Source: Planctomycetota bacterium (lineage in GTDB: Bacteria > Planctomycetota > SZUA-567 > H5-PLA8). From it: DNA of 64,000 nucleotides. Of the stretch, positions 34,334-43,338 are shown in pieces; positions within the stretch are counted from its first letter, which is position 1, and every line of letters starts with the position of its first letter. The stretch lies in contig JABTUM010000001.1 in the NCBI GenBank assembly GCA_015075375.1, positions 2,351,201 through 2,415,200 of the forward strand. The letters run 5' to 3'. The position numbers and the translations under genes are program-made. The notes beneath the pieces are model-generated. The model was not told where the DNA came from. It worked only from the letters and a program-made list of their open reading frames with translations, and searched no databases.

Positions 34334-36475
34334 TTGCTACAAGTCCTTCAAAATATTAACGACGGCCGCTTGCGCGTCGCCTCGCTCCCCGACCCCCTTG
34401 CGCGGCCAGGGCAGGTCTTGATTGCCAACGCCGCGTCCGTCATCAGCGCCGGGACCGAACGACAGACCATTGAGCTGGCACGTAAATCCCTCCTCGGTAA
34501 GGCCCGCGAACGCCCCGATCACGTACGCCGCGTGATCGAAAAGTTCCGGCAGGAAGGTTTCTTCAATACGCTCCGGCAAGTGCGTGAAAAGCTCGACGAG
34601 CCCTTGGCATTGGGCTACAGCTCGGCTGGTGTCGTGCTCGCCTGCGGGGCCGGGGTATCGGAGTTCAAACCCGGCGATCGCGTGGCGTCCAACGGTCCTC
34701 ACGCGGGCATCGTAAGCGTGCCGAAGCATCTGTGCGCACACGTTCCCGTAAATGTAAATCTCGACCGAGCCGCATTCACGGTGATAGGCTCGATCGCACT
34801 TCAAAGTGTGCGTCTGGCACGCCTCGAGTTAGGCGAGACGGCATTTGTGATCGGCTTGGGGCTGGTAGGACAGTTGGCCGTTTCGCTCCTGCGCGCCTCA
34901 GGCGTGCGGGTATTCGGCACCGATCCCGATCCGGCCAAGTGCGAGCTTGCCTTGCGTATGGGTGCGACGGCGGCGGGTACGGATTGGACGCCCGCGAGGC
35001 TCATCGATGCAACCAACGGCCTGGGTGCAGACGCGGTTCTGATCGCGGCGTCCACGCCTTCGGACGAGCCCGTGACGCAAGCGGCCGATGCTGTGCGAAA
35101 GAAGGGCCGTATCGTCGCCGTCGGCGCCGTGGGCCTGAACCTGCCGCGCCGGCCCCTCTACTTTAAGGAGGCCGAGTTCGTCGTCTCCTGCTCGTACGGC
35201 CCGGGGCGCTACGATCCAGCCTACGAAGAGCGCGGCCAGGATTACCCCGCAGGATACGTGCGCTGGACCGAGCAGCGCAACATGCAGGCCGTGCTGGATC
35301 TGATGGCCGCGGGCAAACTCGACGTGAGTCCCCTGATCTCGCATCGCTATTCCATCGAGCGAGCCGAAGAAGCGTACGCGCTGCTGGATAGCGGCAGTGA
35401 GCCGTATCTTGGCGTGGTGCTTGAATACCCCGAAGTTGCTCCGGGGGCCGAAGTGCGCCGCATCGAGTTGCGCGCGCCGGCTTCCGCCGGCCCCCTGGGT
35501 ATCGCGTGCCTGGGTTCGGGCAACTTCGCGCGCATGACGCTCTTGCCGCTGTTGTTGCAGCAGCCGAACGTGCGGCCGGTGCTCCTGGTCTCGGCCGGCG
35601 GCGTCTCGGCGGAGCGGACCGGCGAGAAGCACTGTTTCGAAGGCGTCGGCACCGACGAAGCGCAGGCCTTCAGCGATCCGAACGTTCGCGCGGTCTTCGT
35701 GCTGACGCGTCACGACCAGCACGCCGGCCAGGTGGTCCGTGCGCTACGCGCCGGAAAGCATGTCTTTGTCGAGAAACCCCTCGCGCTGAACGGGGAAGAA
35801 CTCGCCGAGGTCGAAGCGACGCTGGCGCAGAGCGGTAGCGGCGCGCCGGTCTTGACAGTGGGCTTCAATCGCCGGTTCGCGCCGGGCGTCCGGAAGCTAA
35901 AAGAGTTCTTCGCGCCGGTGGCGCAGCCGCTCACGATCTCGGTCCGATTCAACGCGGGGGCCATCGAGCCCGGGCACTGGACCCAGGACGAACTGCAGGG
36001 CGGCGGGCGGCTGATCGGCGAGGCCTGCCATGCGATCGATTTGGCGACCTATTTGGCCGGATCGCTCCCCGTGCGGGTCTTCGCCGAAAGCGTCGGCGGG
36101 GCGCACGCGCCGGACGTGACCGACGACCAATGCTTCATCACGCTGCGCCACGCCAACGGTTCGATCTCAAGCGTGGCGTACCTGGCCGGCGGCGACAAGG
36201 CGTTTCCGAAAGAGCGCGTGGAGGTCTTCGGCGGCGGACGGGTGGGCGTGCTCGAGGATTTCCGGCAGCTTCAGACGGCAAGCGGCGGGCGGATCAAGAC
36301 CGAGAAACTCGGCGCGCAAGACAAGGGCCATGCTGCGGAATTGGAGGCGTTCGTCCGGGCACTGAGCCAAGGCGGCGCGGCGCCGATCGCCTGGGACGAC
36401 CTGCGCGCGGTCACGCTCGCCTCGATTCTGGCGGTGCGCAGCCTGCGCGAAGGGATCGCGTTCGAGATCGCATGA
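34334..36475 (+). CDS. Two-domain oxidoreductase: zinc-type alcohol dehydrogenase fused to Gfo/Idh/MocA
   Basis: 713 residues in two halves. Residues 1-370 are a medium-chain dehydrogenase (GYSSAGVVLACGAGVSEFKPGDRV, then the NAD loop GLGLVGQLAVSLL). Residues ~385-713 are a Gfo/Idh/MocA domain with GSGNFARMTLLPL, the KHVFVEKPLALN lysine motif and GEACHAIDLATYL containing the catalytic His. The usual zinc-ligand cysteine of true alcohol dehydrogenases is not obvious. Such fusions recur beside heparinase II/III-like genes in polysaccharide clusters, and here the next gene is one and overlaps it by four bases (ATGA). A nucleotide-sugar or uronic-acid redox role is inferred. TTG start with AAAGG 6-7 bases upstream. 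Confidence 0.88.
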   Translation: MLQVLQNINDGRLRVASLPDPLARPGQVLIANAASVISAGTERQTIELARKSLLGKARERPDHVRRVIEKFRQEGFFNTLRQVREKLDEPLALGYSSAGVVLACGAGVSEFKPGDRVASNGPHAGIVSVPKHLCAHVPVNVNLDRAAFTVIGSIALQSVRLARLELGETAFVIGLGLVGQLAVSLLRASGVRVFGTDPDPAKCELALRMGATAAGTDWTPARLIDATNGLGADAVLIAASTPSDEPVTQAADAVRKKGRIVAVGAVGLNLPRRPLYFKEAEFVVSCSYGPGRYDPAYEERGQDYPAGYVRWTEQRNMQAVLDLMAAGKLDVSPLISHRYSIERAEEAYALLDSGSEPYLGVVLEYPEVAPGAEVRRIELRAPASAGPLGIACLGSGNFARMTLLPLLLQQPNVRPVLLVSAGGVSAERTGEKHCFEGVGTDEAQAFSDPNVRAVFVLTRHDQHAGQVVRALRAGKHVFVEKPLALNGEELAEVEATLAQSGSGAPVLTVGFNRRFAPGVRKLKEFFAPVAQPLTISVRFNAGAIEPGHWTQDELQGGGRLIGEACHAIDLATYLAGSLPVRVFAESVGGAHAPDVTDDQCFITLRHANGSISSVAYLAGGDKAFPKERVEVFGGGRVGVLEDFRQLQTASGGRIKTEKLGAQDKGHAAELEAFVRALSQGGAAPIAWDDLRAVTLASILAVRSLREGIAFEIA

Positions 36476-38196
36476 CGCTCCAGGCTTGGGCTCGTTGGCT
36501 GCGCACGGTTCGGCATCTCCAGGCCGAGCAAGCGGCCTGGCGCTTGGCCCGTGTGCTCACGCGGAACTGGCCCGAACGCCTGCCCCACCTTTCGTGCGCC
36601 CCGGCCACCCGCGCGGCGTTTCCCGGCCTTCCGCTATTGCACCGTCCGAAGCCGCAGGGCGCGGCGTGCTTGGATCACTTGCGTCACGGCCGTATCGAGC
36701 TTCTGCACCAATGCTTCGATCTCGACCCCTCGGCTCCCGATTGGCGGCTGGGGGCGCGACAGACCCAGCGGCTCGAAACGATCACCCTCCACTACCACGC
36801 GTGGCTGTACGAACTCTTGCTCGCGGCGCGCGAAAGGCCGGCACACTCGGCACAGGCGATCCAAACGGCCGAGGGCCTGCTGGATTCGTGGCTTCGCCAA
36901 TGCGATCTCGATGCGCCGGGCAGCCGGGACTTGGCCTGGAACTCGTTCGCCATTGCCACGCGCTTGACCTGGTGGCTGCGTGCCCTCCCGCTGAGTACGG
37001 ATGCGCTTAAAGATCGCATGTTGTCCAGCGCGTACCGGCAGGCCGCCTACCTGCATGCGCATCTCGAGTGGGATCTGCGCGGCAACCACCTGCTGCGCGA
37101 TGCCGTGGGCTTGGCGTGGGCGGGGAGGTTCTTTGAAGACCGCGAGGCGCAACGCTGGCTGGAAACGGCATCTCGGCTTGCCTTGGAGCAAGTGCAGGAG
37201 CAAGTATTACCCGACGGCGGGCACTTCGAACGCAGCCCCATGTACCATCTGCATGTGATGGAAGACGTGCTGCACCTGGCGCTGCTGATTCCAGAGCCAT
37301 CCGTTGGTGTCCGGCTTCGTGCCGCGTGGGGACGCATGGCCGAATTCGCCGCGTGGATTCGCCATTCCGACGGCGCTGTCGCGCTCTTCAACGACGGCGG
37401 TTTCAACGGCGCGTGTTCGCCCGAGGCGATGTTGACCGTCGGCGCCGCGGCGCTGGGCCTGAGCGTCGACGCGCGCTCGCGCCAAGGCGGGCGGCACTTC
37501 AAAGACGTCGGGCTCCTTGTCTGGCACGGCAGCCCCTGGAGCGTCTTTTTCGACGCGGGGGACATCGGCCCGGACTATCAGCCCGGGCACGCGCACGCCG
37601 ATACGTTGGCCCTTGAGGTTTCCTACCAAGGCACGCGGCTTTTCGTCGATCCCGGCACCTACGGCTACGACCACGATGCGCGGCGGAGGTACGACCGCAG
37701 CACCGCCGCGCACAATACGGTCTGCGTGGACGATCAGGACTCCAGCGAAGTCTGGCATATCTTCCGCGTCGGACGGCGGGCCAAGGTGCTAGGCGTCGAA
37801 GCGCACTTCGGCGCGGACGGTTTCAGCGCCGAAGCCGACCACGACGGCTATGCGCATCTCGAAGGCCGCCCGCGGCATTTTCGGCGGGTCGAAGTGCGCG
37901 CCGAAGCGGACCTGAGCGTACGCGACCGGATCGAAGGGACCGGCCGGCATCGCGTGGAAGGCGGTTGGCTGCTGGCGCCGGAGTGGCAAGCCTCCCCCAC
38001 ACCGGGCGGCTGGGAGGTCGTCAACGGAGCGTTGCGCGTGGCGGTTCGCCTCGACGGACCGGACGGCGTGCGGCTCTCTACGGCCGAAGCGGCGTACCAT
38101 CCGGAGTACGGGCTGGAACACAGGACCGTTCGGCTGCAGTGGGCTTGGGAGGGCGAGTTACCGTTTGGCCTTACCACCCGGGTGGAACCTTCCTGA
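36472..38196 (+). CDS. Heparinase II/III-like protein
   Basis: 574 residues: an alpha/alpha barrel N-terminal part (WARWLRTVRHLQAEQAAWRL ... GNHLLRDAVGLAWAG) and the beta-sheet lyase part. The C-terminal segment holds the likely catalytic region GHAHADTLALEV, DPGTYGYDHD and RRYDRSTAAHNTV (~372-425), with the His/Tyr residues used for uronic-acid abstraction. There is no signal peptide, so the protein appears cytoplasmic. It begins in overlap with the two-domain oxidoreductase and its stop directly abuts the next glycosyltransferase start. It may process or edit uronic acid-containing lipid-linked sugars rather than act on outside polymer; this is inference. Confidence 0.85.
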   Translation: MTLQAWARWLRTVRHLQAEQAAWRLARVLTRNWPERLPHLSCAPATRAAFPGLPLLHRPKPQGAACLDHLRHGRIELLHQCFDLDPSAPDWRLGARQTQRLETITLHYHAWLYELLLAARERPAHSAQAIQTAEGLLDSWLRQCDLDAPGSRDLAWNSFAIATRLTWWLRALPLSTDALKDRMLSSAYRQAAYLHAHLEWDLRGNHLLRDAVGLAWAGRFFEDREAQRWLETASRLALEQVQEQVLPDGGHFERSPMYHLHVMEDVLHLALLIPEPSVGVRLRAAWGRMAEFAAWIRHSDGAVALFNDGGFNGACSPEAMLTVGAAALGLSVDARSRQGGRHFKDVGLLVWHGSPWSVFFDAGDIGPDYQPGHAHADTLALEVSYQGTRLFVDPGTYGYDHDARRRYDRSTAAHNTVCVDDQDSSEVWHIFRVGRRAKVLGVEAHFGADGFSAEADHDGYAHLEGRPRHFRRVEVRAEADLSVRDRIEGTGRHRVEGGWLLAPEWQASPTPGGWEVVNGALRVAVRLDGPDGVRLSTAEAAYHPEYGLEHRTVRLQWAWEGELPFGLTTRVEPS

Positions 38197-39432
38197 ATGC
38201 GCATCCTCTACGTATCCGCCTACTTTCCGCCCGAGATGGGCGCGCCGTCGGCGCGGGTAAGCGAACTGTCGCGAGCGTGGATCGCGCAGGGCCACGATGT
38301 CACCGTACTCACCGGCTTCGCCCATCACCCCACAGGGATCAAAGCGCCCGAGGACCGCGGTGTGATCTCGCGCCGCGAACGCATCGACGGCATCGACGTG
38401 GTGCGCGCCTATCTGTGGGCGGCGCCCAACAAAGGCATTCTTAAACGAATGCTTTCCTATGCCAGTTTCATGTTTTCGGCCGCTGCGATCGGCGCACTGC
38501 GCGTGCGGCGACCGGAGGTCGTGGTCGCGACATCGCCGCATCTGCTTTGCGGGTTGGCCGGGTACTTCCTGGCGCGGCGTTTTGGCGTCCCGTTCGTCTT
38601 CGAGGTCCGGGATCTATGGCCCGAATCGATCCTGGCCGTCCAGGCGATGCAGGACAACGTCCTGATCCGCGCACTGACGCACCTCGCTGCTTTTCTGTAC
38701 GCCCAGGCCGACCGGATCGTGACGGTGGGCGAGGGGTACAAGCGTGGCATTATCGCCCGCTATGGGGTGTACCCCGAAAAAATCGCCGTCATTCCCAACG
38801 GGATCGAGGCCGCTCTTTGGAAACCCGGTTCGCGCGAGAGCGCGCTGCGCCGTGAGCGCGGCTGGGACGGCCGCTATGTGGTGCTCTATGCCGGCACACA
38901 CGGGATGGCTCACGCGCTGCATACCGTGCTGCAAAGCGCGCGGGTCCTGGAGCGAAGCTGTCCCAAGCTGCGCATCGTCTTCGTCGGCGAAGGCGCGGAG
39001 AAGGCCGGGCTCCAGGCACAAGCCGCCGCATGGGGACTCACCAACGTGGAGTTCGTCGACCAGCAGCCCAAGGCGAAGCTGGCCGAGTTCTATGCCGCCT
39101 GCGACGTGGGGTTGGTGACCTTGCGCGACACGCCGCTCTTTCAGGAGGTCTTGCCCTCCAAGATCTTCGAATACCTGGCCATGGAACGTCCGATCGTATT
39201 GAGCGTCGGTGGCGAGGCGCGCGAGCTGGTTGAAGCCGCCGGCTGCGGCGTGTACGTGCCGCCGGAAGATCCGGAAGCGCTGGCGCGCACCCTGGAGGAT
39301 TGTGTACGCTGCCCCCTTGAATGGGCCGAAAGGGGACGCACGGGTCGGACCTTTGTACTTGAGCGCTTCGACCGTTCGGCACAGGCCCGGCAGTATGTGG
39401 ATTTGTTAACGCAAGTCCTTGGTATAAAATGA
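38197..39432 (+). CDS. Glycosyltransferase, WbuB-like GT4
   Basis: 411 residues. The N-terminus MRILYVSAYFPPEMGAPSAR with TVLTGFAHHPTG, then VFEVRDLWPESI, is the WbuB/N-acetylfucosamine-transferase pattern. The C-terminal half carries YVVLYAGTHGMAHALHTVL, KLRIVFVGEGAEK and LPSKIFEYLAMERPIVLSV. It acts on the cytoplasmic face on lipid-linked intermediates. The ATG follows the heparinase stop with no gap, so translation is likely coupled. Donor sugar is uncertain. Confidence 0.9.
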   Translation: MRILYVSAYFPPEMGAPSARVSELSRAWIAQGHDVTVLTGFAHHPTGIKAPEDRGVISRRERIDGIDVVRAYLWAAPNKGILKRMLSYASFMFSAAAIGALRVRRPEVVVATSPHLLCGLAGYFLARRFGVPFVFEVRDLWPESILAVQAMQDNVLIRALTHLAAFLYAQADRIVTVGEGYKRGIIARYGVYPEKIAVIPNGIEAALWKPGSRESALRRERGWDGRYVVLYAGTHGMAHALHTVLQSARVLERSCPKLRIVFVGEGAEKAGLQAQAAAWGLTNVEFVDQQPKAKLAEFYAACDVGLVTLRDTPLFQEVLPSKIFEYLAMERPIVLSVGGEARELVEAAGCGVYVPPEDPEALARTLEDCVRCPLEWAERGRTGRTFVLERFDRSAQARQYVDLLTQVLGIK

Positions 39433-39447
39433 GTTAGGGGGAGATCG

Positions 39448-40716
39448 ATGGCAGAGGTATGCGTACTGGGCTTGGGCTACGTGGGTCTACCCACGGCGAG
39501 CGTACTCGCTACGGCCGGGTTCCAGGTGTTGGGCGTGGACGTCAACCCGAAGGTCGTCGAGCAACTCAACTCTGGCAAAACCCTCCTTAAAGAGACCGGC
39601 TTGGCGACGTTGGTTTCCGCGGCGCACAAAAGCGGCAACCTCGTGGCGGCCGTGAAGCCTGAGGCCTCGGATACGTTCATCATCTGCGTGCCGACGCCTG
39701 TCACGCCCGATCACGGCGTGGATCTGCGCGCCGTCGAAGCGGCCGCACGCGCCATCGCCGCCGTGGTGAAACCGGGCAATCTCGTGATCCTGGAATCCAC
39801 CTCGCCGGTGGGCACCACCCGAAACGTCGTGGGACGCATCCTGAGCGAACACGGGCTCGCGCCGGGCCAAGACGTGCATCTGTGCTACTGCCCCGAGCGC
39901 GTGCTGCCGGGCAACACGATCGCCGAACTGATCAACAACGACCGGATCATCGGCGGGTTCACCCGCGAATCGGCGGAACACGCGCAGGAGATTTACGCGC
40001 GCTTCAGCCAAGGCAACGTGGCTTTGACCGACGACCTCACCGCCGAGATGTCGAAGCTGATGGAGAATACGTTTCGCGACGTGAACATCGCCTTGGCCAA
40101 CTCGTTCGCGCGCATCGCCGAAGACGCGGGCGTAAACGTGTGGGAAGCCATCCAGCTCGCCAACCGGCACCCGCGCGTGCAGATTCTCTCGCCCGGACCC
40201 GGGGTCGGCGGGCACTGCATCCCGGTCGATCCGTGGTTTTTCGTGCAGGCCTTCCCGAAGCACACGGAACTGCTCAAGAAGGCGCGCGAAGTCAACGACA
40301 CGCAGGCCGAGCGCATGCTCGACCGGCTCGCGGCGACAGGCGACCTGCCGGCCGGATCGAAGCTGGCGCTTTTGGGCGCGGCGTACAAGGCGAACATCGA
40401 CGATCCTCGTGAAAGTCCGGCGCTGCGTATGGCGCATGCGGCCACCGCGCGCGGATTCCGGGTGTCGGTCCACGATCCGCACGTCGAACCGGCGACGTGG
40501 GAAGGCGTGCCTATCGGGGCGGAATTGGGCGCGTGCTTGAAAGATGCGGCGGCGGCGGTGCTTTTGACCGAACACACGGCGTACCGCGCGCTCTCCGGGC
40601 GCGTCTTCGCCGAGGCCATGCAGGGGCGCTTGATTCTGGATACGCGTAACTGGCTCAACCACGCATCCCTGCGCTTGAGCGGCTTCAAGGTGCTGGTGCT
40701 GGGGCGGCCGGCCTGA
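39448..40716 (+). CDS. wecC: UDP-N-acetyl-D-mannosamine dehydrogenase (nucleotide sugar dehydrogenase)
   Basis: Oxidises UDP-ManNAc to UDP-ManNAcA with two NAD. The N-terminal GLGYVGLPTASVLA is the NAD-binding loop; VPTPVTPD, STSPVGTT and YCPERVLPGNT follow, and the catalytic cysteine (~256) is in GVGGHCIPVDPWF. The last gives the WecC rather than UDP-glucose dehydrogenase flavour, and pairing with wecB supports it. The 422-residue length fits. GGGGGAG lies 5 bases before the ATG. Last gene of the polysaccharide operon. Confidence 0.93.
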   Translation: MAEVCVLGLGYVGLPTASVLATAGFQVLGVDVNPKVVEQLNSGKTLLKETGLATLVSAAHKSGNLVAAVKPEASDTFIICVPTPVTPDHGVDLRAVEAAARAIAAVVKPGNLVILESTSPVGTTRNVVGRILSEHGLAPGQDVHLCYCPERVLPGNTIAELINNDRIIGGFTRESAEHAQEIYARFSQGNVALTDDLTAEMSKLMENTFRDVNIALANSFARIAEDAGVNVWEAIQLANRHPRVQILSPGPGVGGHCIPVDPWFFVQAFPKHTELLKKAREVNDTQAERMLDRLAATGDLPAGSKLALLGAAYKANIDDPRESPALRMAHAATARGFRVSVHDPHVEPATWEGVPIGAELGACLKDAAAAVLLTEHTAYRALSGRVFAEAMQGRLILDTRNWLNHASLRLSGFKVLVLGRPA

Positions 40717-40728
40717 GGGCTAAAGGGC

Positions 40729-41805
40729 TTAAGGCGCAACGCTCACGGCATCGGCCGGCCACTCGAACCCGTCAGGCAATGGTTGAGGACCAGCAAAAAG
40801 AAGCTGCAACACTCGACGGCGGCCCGTGCCGGTGGGCTTCGACGAACGATGCAGCAAGAGCGGGCGGAAGGCCAACGTGTCCCCGGGGTCCGCGAGGCAG
40901 GTTTTCGAACCGCGATGTCTGGCGTTATGGGGCGCATCGAGGTCGGTCACGCGCTGGCTGTAGGGAAATAGAACAAGCGAACCGTTCTTTTCTGTATTCG
41001 GATCGAGATGAATGCGCAGCGTCACGAGCCGCGCCAACGTTTCGACGTTCGCGCGCATGTGCGGAACTCCGTGTTTGGTGGATGGAGCCGTAAACACCTT
41101 GCTTTCCCGGTGCGCGCGCACGGGAATAACCTCATCGCGATGCCAGTCCACCTGCCAAGCTGCATCTTCTGACTTCTCGAAAAGTATCGCCTGTACGAGC
41201 CGCGGTGCTCCGCCGACCGCCGCATTCAGAAAATCGGGCCAAGGGGCGACGCGCAAGCGCCGATGAAGCCAAGTCAGGGCGCTGGGCGCCAATCGCCATC
41301 CCGCGCGCGGACGGCCGCCGTTGCGGGAACCGGAACGCCGCCGCCAAACATCCAGGTCGGCGGCAATCTCGCCTAAATCCGGCAAGCCGAACGCGGCGCG
41401 AAACCAACAAAAGCCTTCGCTTTCGAGACGAATGCTCGGCGCCGCGACTGTTACCGGCGCGACTTCCACGGCCTTCTGCTTCTTGCGCTTGCGCTCGCGT
41501 GGCGGTTCGGGGATAGGTTCGGGAACTACCTCCACGCGCGAAACTTGCACTTCAATCGCCCGTTCGCTATTGGGAACGAATTCCAGCAAGCGCGTGCGGC
41601 AACGCTTGCAATGCGTGCCGCCCTCGCGTCGAAACGTACCGCAGCCCTGGCAGTAGAAGCGCGATCCACCCAACTCACCAAGCGCCACGGCTTGAAGAGG
41701 CAGGTTCTCCAATAGGGCCGTTCCCGCCAAGTGCTCGCCGCAATACAGACAACGCCCCAGGAGGGGCCGGGTGAGCCGTTCGCATGAAGGGCAATGTACG
41801 CGCAC
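40729..41805 (-). CDS. Double zinc ribbon fused to phytanoyl-CoA-dioxygenase-like domain
   Basis: The first ~70 residues hold two zinc ribbons (CPSC ... CLYC and CQGC ... CKRC). A basic/proline linker (~95-120) follows, then a domain of ~230 residues with the WHRDEV metal motif (HxD), PSTKHGVPHMRANVE, and RPLLLHRSSK with a later arginine. This matches the Fe(II)/2-oxoglutarate facial triad (H-x-D...H plus Arg). The substrate is unknown; hydroxylation of a lipid, peptide or sugar are all possible. The GTG or ATG region is not well resolved; ATG 41805 is used. Convergent with wecC, divergent from the deacetylase. Confidence 0.72.
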   Translation of the reverse strand: MRVHCPSCERLTRPLLGRCLYCGEHLAGTALLENLPLQAVALGELGGSRFYCQGCGTFRREGGTHCKRCRTRLLEFVPNSERAIEVQVSRVEVVPEPIPEPPRERKRKKQKAVEVAPVTVAAPSIRLESEGFCWFRAAFGLPDLGEIAADLDVWRRRSGSRNGGRPRAGWRLAPSALTWLHRRLRVAPWPDFLNAAVGGAPRLVQAILFEKSEDAAWQVDWHRDEVIPVRAHRESKVFTAPSTKHGVPHMRANVETLARLVTLRIHLDPNTEKNGSLVLFPYSQRVTDLDAPHNARHRGSKTCLADPGDTLAFRPLLLHRSSKPTGTGRRRVLQLLFAGPQPLPDGFEWPADAVSVAP

Positions 41806-41894
41806 GATCCGTCCTCATTTCCAGCTTCATTGGGTTATACTCAAGGAGGCGAGCGCCGTCTTTTCAATAAACCGATTGTTATAGGAGTGCGACC

Positions 41895-42686
41895 ATGGCA
41901 CGCCTGTTGGTCCTGCAAGCCGACGACTTCGCGTCCACCAATGCGGCGAACCGGGGCGTGACTCGCGCGTTTCGAGAAGGCTTCCTGACTCAGACAAATC
42001 TGATGGCTCCGTGCGCTTGGTTCTCGGAAGCGGCGAAGCTGGCGAAGAGCGGTGGCTTTCCATGCGGAGTTCACATTACGTTGACATGCGAGTACCCCGA
42101 CTACCATTTCGGCCCACTGACCGGCGCACGCGAACTTTGCCGGCCCGGAGTACCGACAGCATTCCCCACCAACGCCAACGAATTACCGAAAGAAGCCGGA
42201 CCGGCGGTGTTTGCAGAAGTGTGCGCTCAGATCGATCGCGTGCTCGCGGCAGGCATCACCCCGACTCACCTTGATGCGCACATGGGTGCCTTGCCGCGCT
42301 GGGATCATGCTTATTGGCCGCAGGCAAAGGAGCTTTGGCAACGCTACCGCATCCCGTTCCTGAAGCTAAATGCGCCCGAGACGGTGCCTGAAGGCATGCA
42401 GCTTCCCGTGGCTAAATTCTTGAGCTTCGGAAAAGGCGTTACCCTTGCGGAGAAAAAATCCCACTTCCAGACCCAACTGAAAGAGGCCGTCGAAGGCCTG
42501 AACTATGTCATTACCCACGCCGCCGAACTTACCCCTGAACTTCAAGCGTTGGCCTTGAGCGAACGATTCGACACGAATCGCCAGACGGATCTTGAAATGC
42601 TTTGCGATGCCGATGTGGAAGGGTGGATTGCGGCTGCGGGACTGGAATTGGTCAGCGTTGCGGAGGCTCGCGAGCGGCTGAAATAA
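41895..42686 (+). CDS. ChbG/HpnK family carbohydrate deacetylase
   Basis: YdjC-type deacetylase acting on acetylated oligosaccharides such as chitobiose derivatives. The metal-binding motifs are in order: LQADDFASTNAANRGV (Asp pair), CGVHITLT (His) and THLDAHMGALP (two His), then YVITHAAE. The length of 263 residues is normal. The start has AGGAG 7 bases upstream. It stands between the zinc-ribbon dioxygenase and the small secreted protein and could trim polysaccharide intermediates, but there is no firm link. Confidence 0.88.
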   Translation: MARLLVLQADDFASTNAANRGVTRAFREGFLTQTNLMAPCAWFSEAAKLAKSGGFPCGVHITLTCEYPDYHFGPLTGARELCRPGVPTAFPTNANELPKEAGPAVFAEVCAQIDRVLAAGITPTHLDAHMGALPRWDHAYWPQAKELWQRYRIPFLKLNAPETVPEGMQLPVAKFLSFGKGVTLAEKKSHFQTQLKEAVEGLNYVITHAAELTPELQALALSERFDTNRQTDLEMLCDADVEGWIAAAGLELVSVAEARERLK

Positions 42687-42717
42687 GAAAGCCGAAAGCG
42701 GTCTCCCGCTTCCGGCT
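42682..42717 (-). terminator. Terminator of the small secreted protein gene
   Basis: A 12-bp stem with one mismatch (42690-42701 with 42706-42717, loop TCTC) is followed on the minus strand by a T-rich run. It sits in the 69-base gap between convergent stops and may serve both genes. Confidence 0.7.
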
Positions 42718-42755
42718 CAAAATCCTGAACGTCAATTTAAGCGGACTACCTCAAA

Positions 42756-43148
42756 TTACATCCCTTCATCGCCGCCGCCGCCCGCTTCGCCTTCGGTCTT
42801 CTTGGTCTTCTTTCCCGTCTTTTTTCCTTCGCCGGTTTTCTTGCCTTCGCCGGCCGCCTGAGCTGGACGCGCCGTCTTGACGGTAATCCAGGTCACGCCC
42901 TCTTTTTCTTCGGGGGTGCCTACGACGGTAACCTTCTTCTCTTTGTGAGCGGCGAGTTTCTTGCCTTTCGCGTCGAGCACAATGCTGAAAGCTTTGCCCG
43001 CTTCGTCGGTTACGGTGATCGACTTGACTTCGTTGTTCTCTTCAACGACCGCCACTGTTCCCGAAACGGATGTCTCTTCCGCCTGAGCGCTCACGACGCA
43101 CAACGCCAACACCAGAACGGCCAAACACGCTTTCGCTGCACCGGCCAT
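42756..43148 (-). CDS. Small secreted protein with lysine-rich tail
   Basis: 130 residues with a clear signal peptide (GAAKACLAVLVLALCVVSAQAEE). A short beta domain follows (TSVSGTVAVVEENNEVKSIT ... KKVTVVGTPEEKEGVTWITV) of the small OB-like fold class. The C-terminus is low complexity: repeats of EGKKTG and KKTKKTEGE, then acidic Gly-rich. Start ATG 43148 has GGAG 7 bases upstream. An extracytoplasmic nucleic-acid or polyanion-binding role is possible but unproven. A perfect inverted repeat lies just upstream. Confidence 0.75.
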   Translation of the reverse strand: MAGAAKACLAVLVLALCVVSAQAEETSVSGTVAVVEENNEVKSITVTDEAGKAFSIVLDAKGKKLAAHKEKKVTVVGTPEEKEGVTWITVKTARPAQAAGEGKKTGEGKKTGKKTKKTEGEAGGGGDEGM

Positions 43149-43166
43149 ATTGCTCTCCTTTGGGTT

Positions 43167-43185
43167 ATTATCGGACCCCGATAAT
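43167..43185 (-). promoter_or_regulatory. Perfect inverted repeat upstream of the small secreted protein gene
   Basis: 8-bp arms ATTATCGG / CCGATAAT (43167-43174 and 43178-43185) around a 3-base spacer, ending 18 bases upstream of the start and just before the ribosome-binding site. It could be a repressor site or a leader hairpin limiting initiation. It is in the leader of an abundant-type small secreted protein. Confidence 0.45.
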
Positions 43186-43338
43186 TGACTACAGAATACC
43201 CGACCCCGCAGTCGTTGGATACGGAGAAGTAGGGATAGCGCGTGGTGCAAACTGTTCGATAGAAATGAATTAGGGTTTAAAAGTCCTACTTAAATGCAAA
43301 GTCACTTGGTGCAACCAAGGTGCGTAGAATATCTTCCG

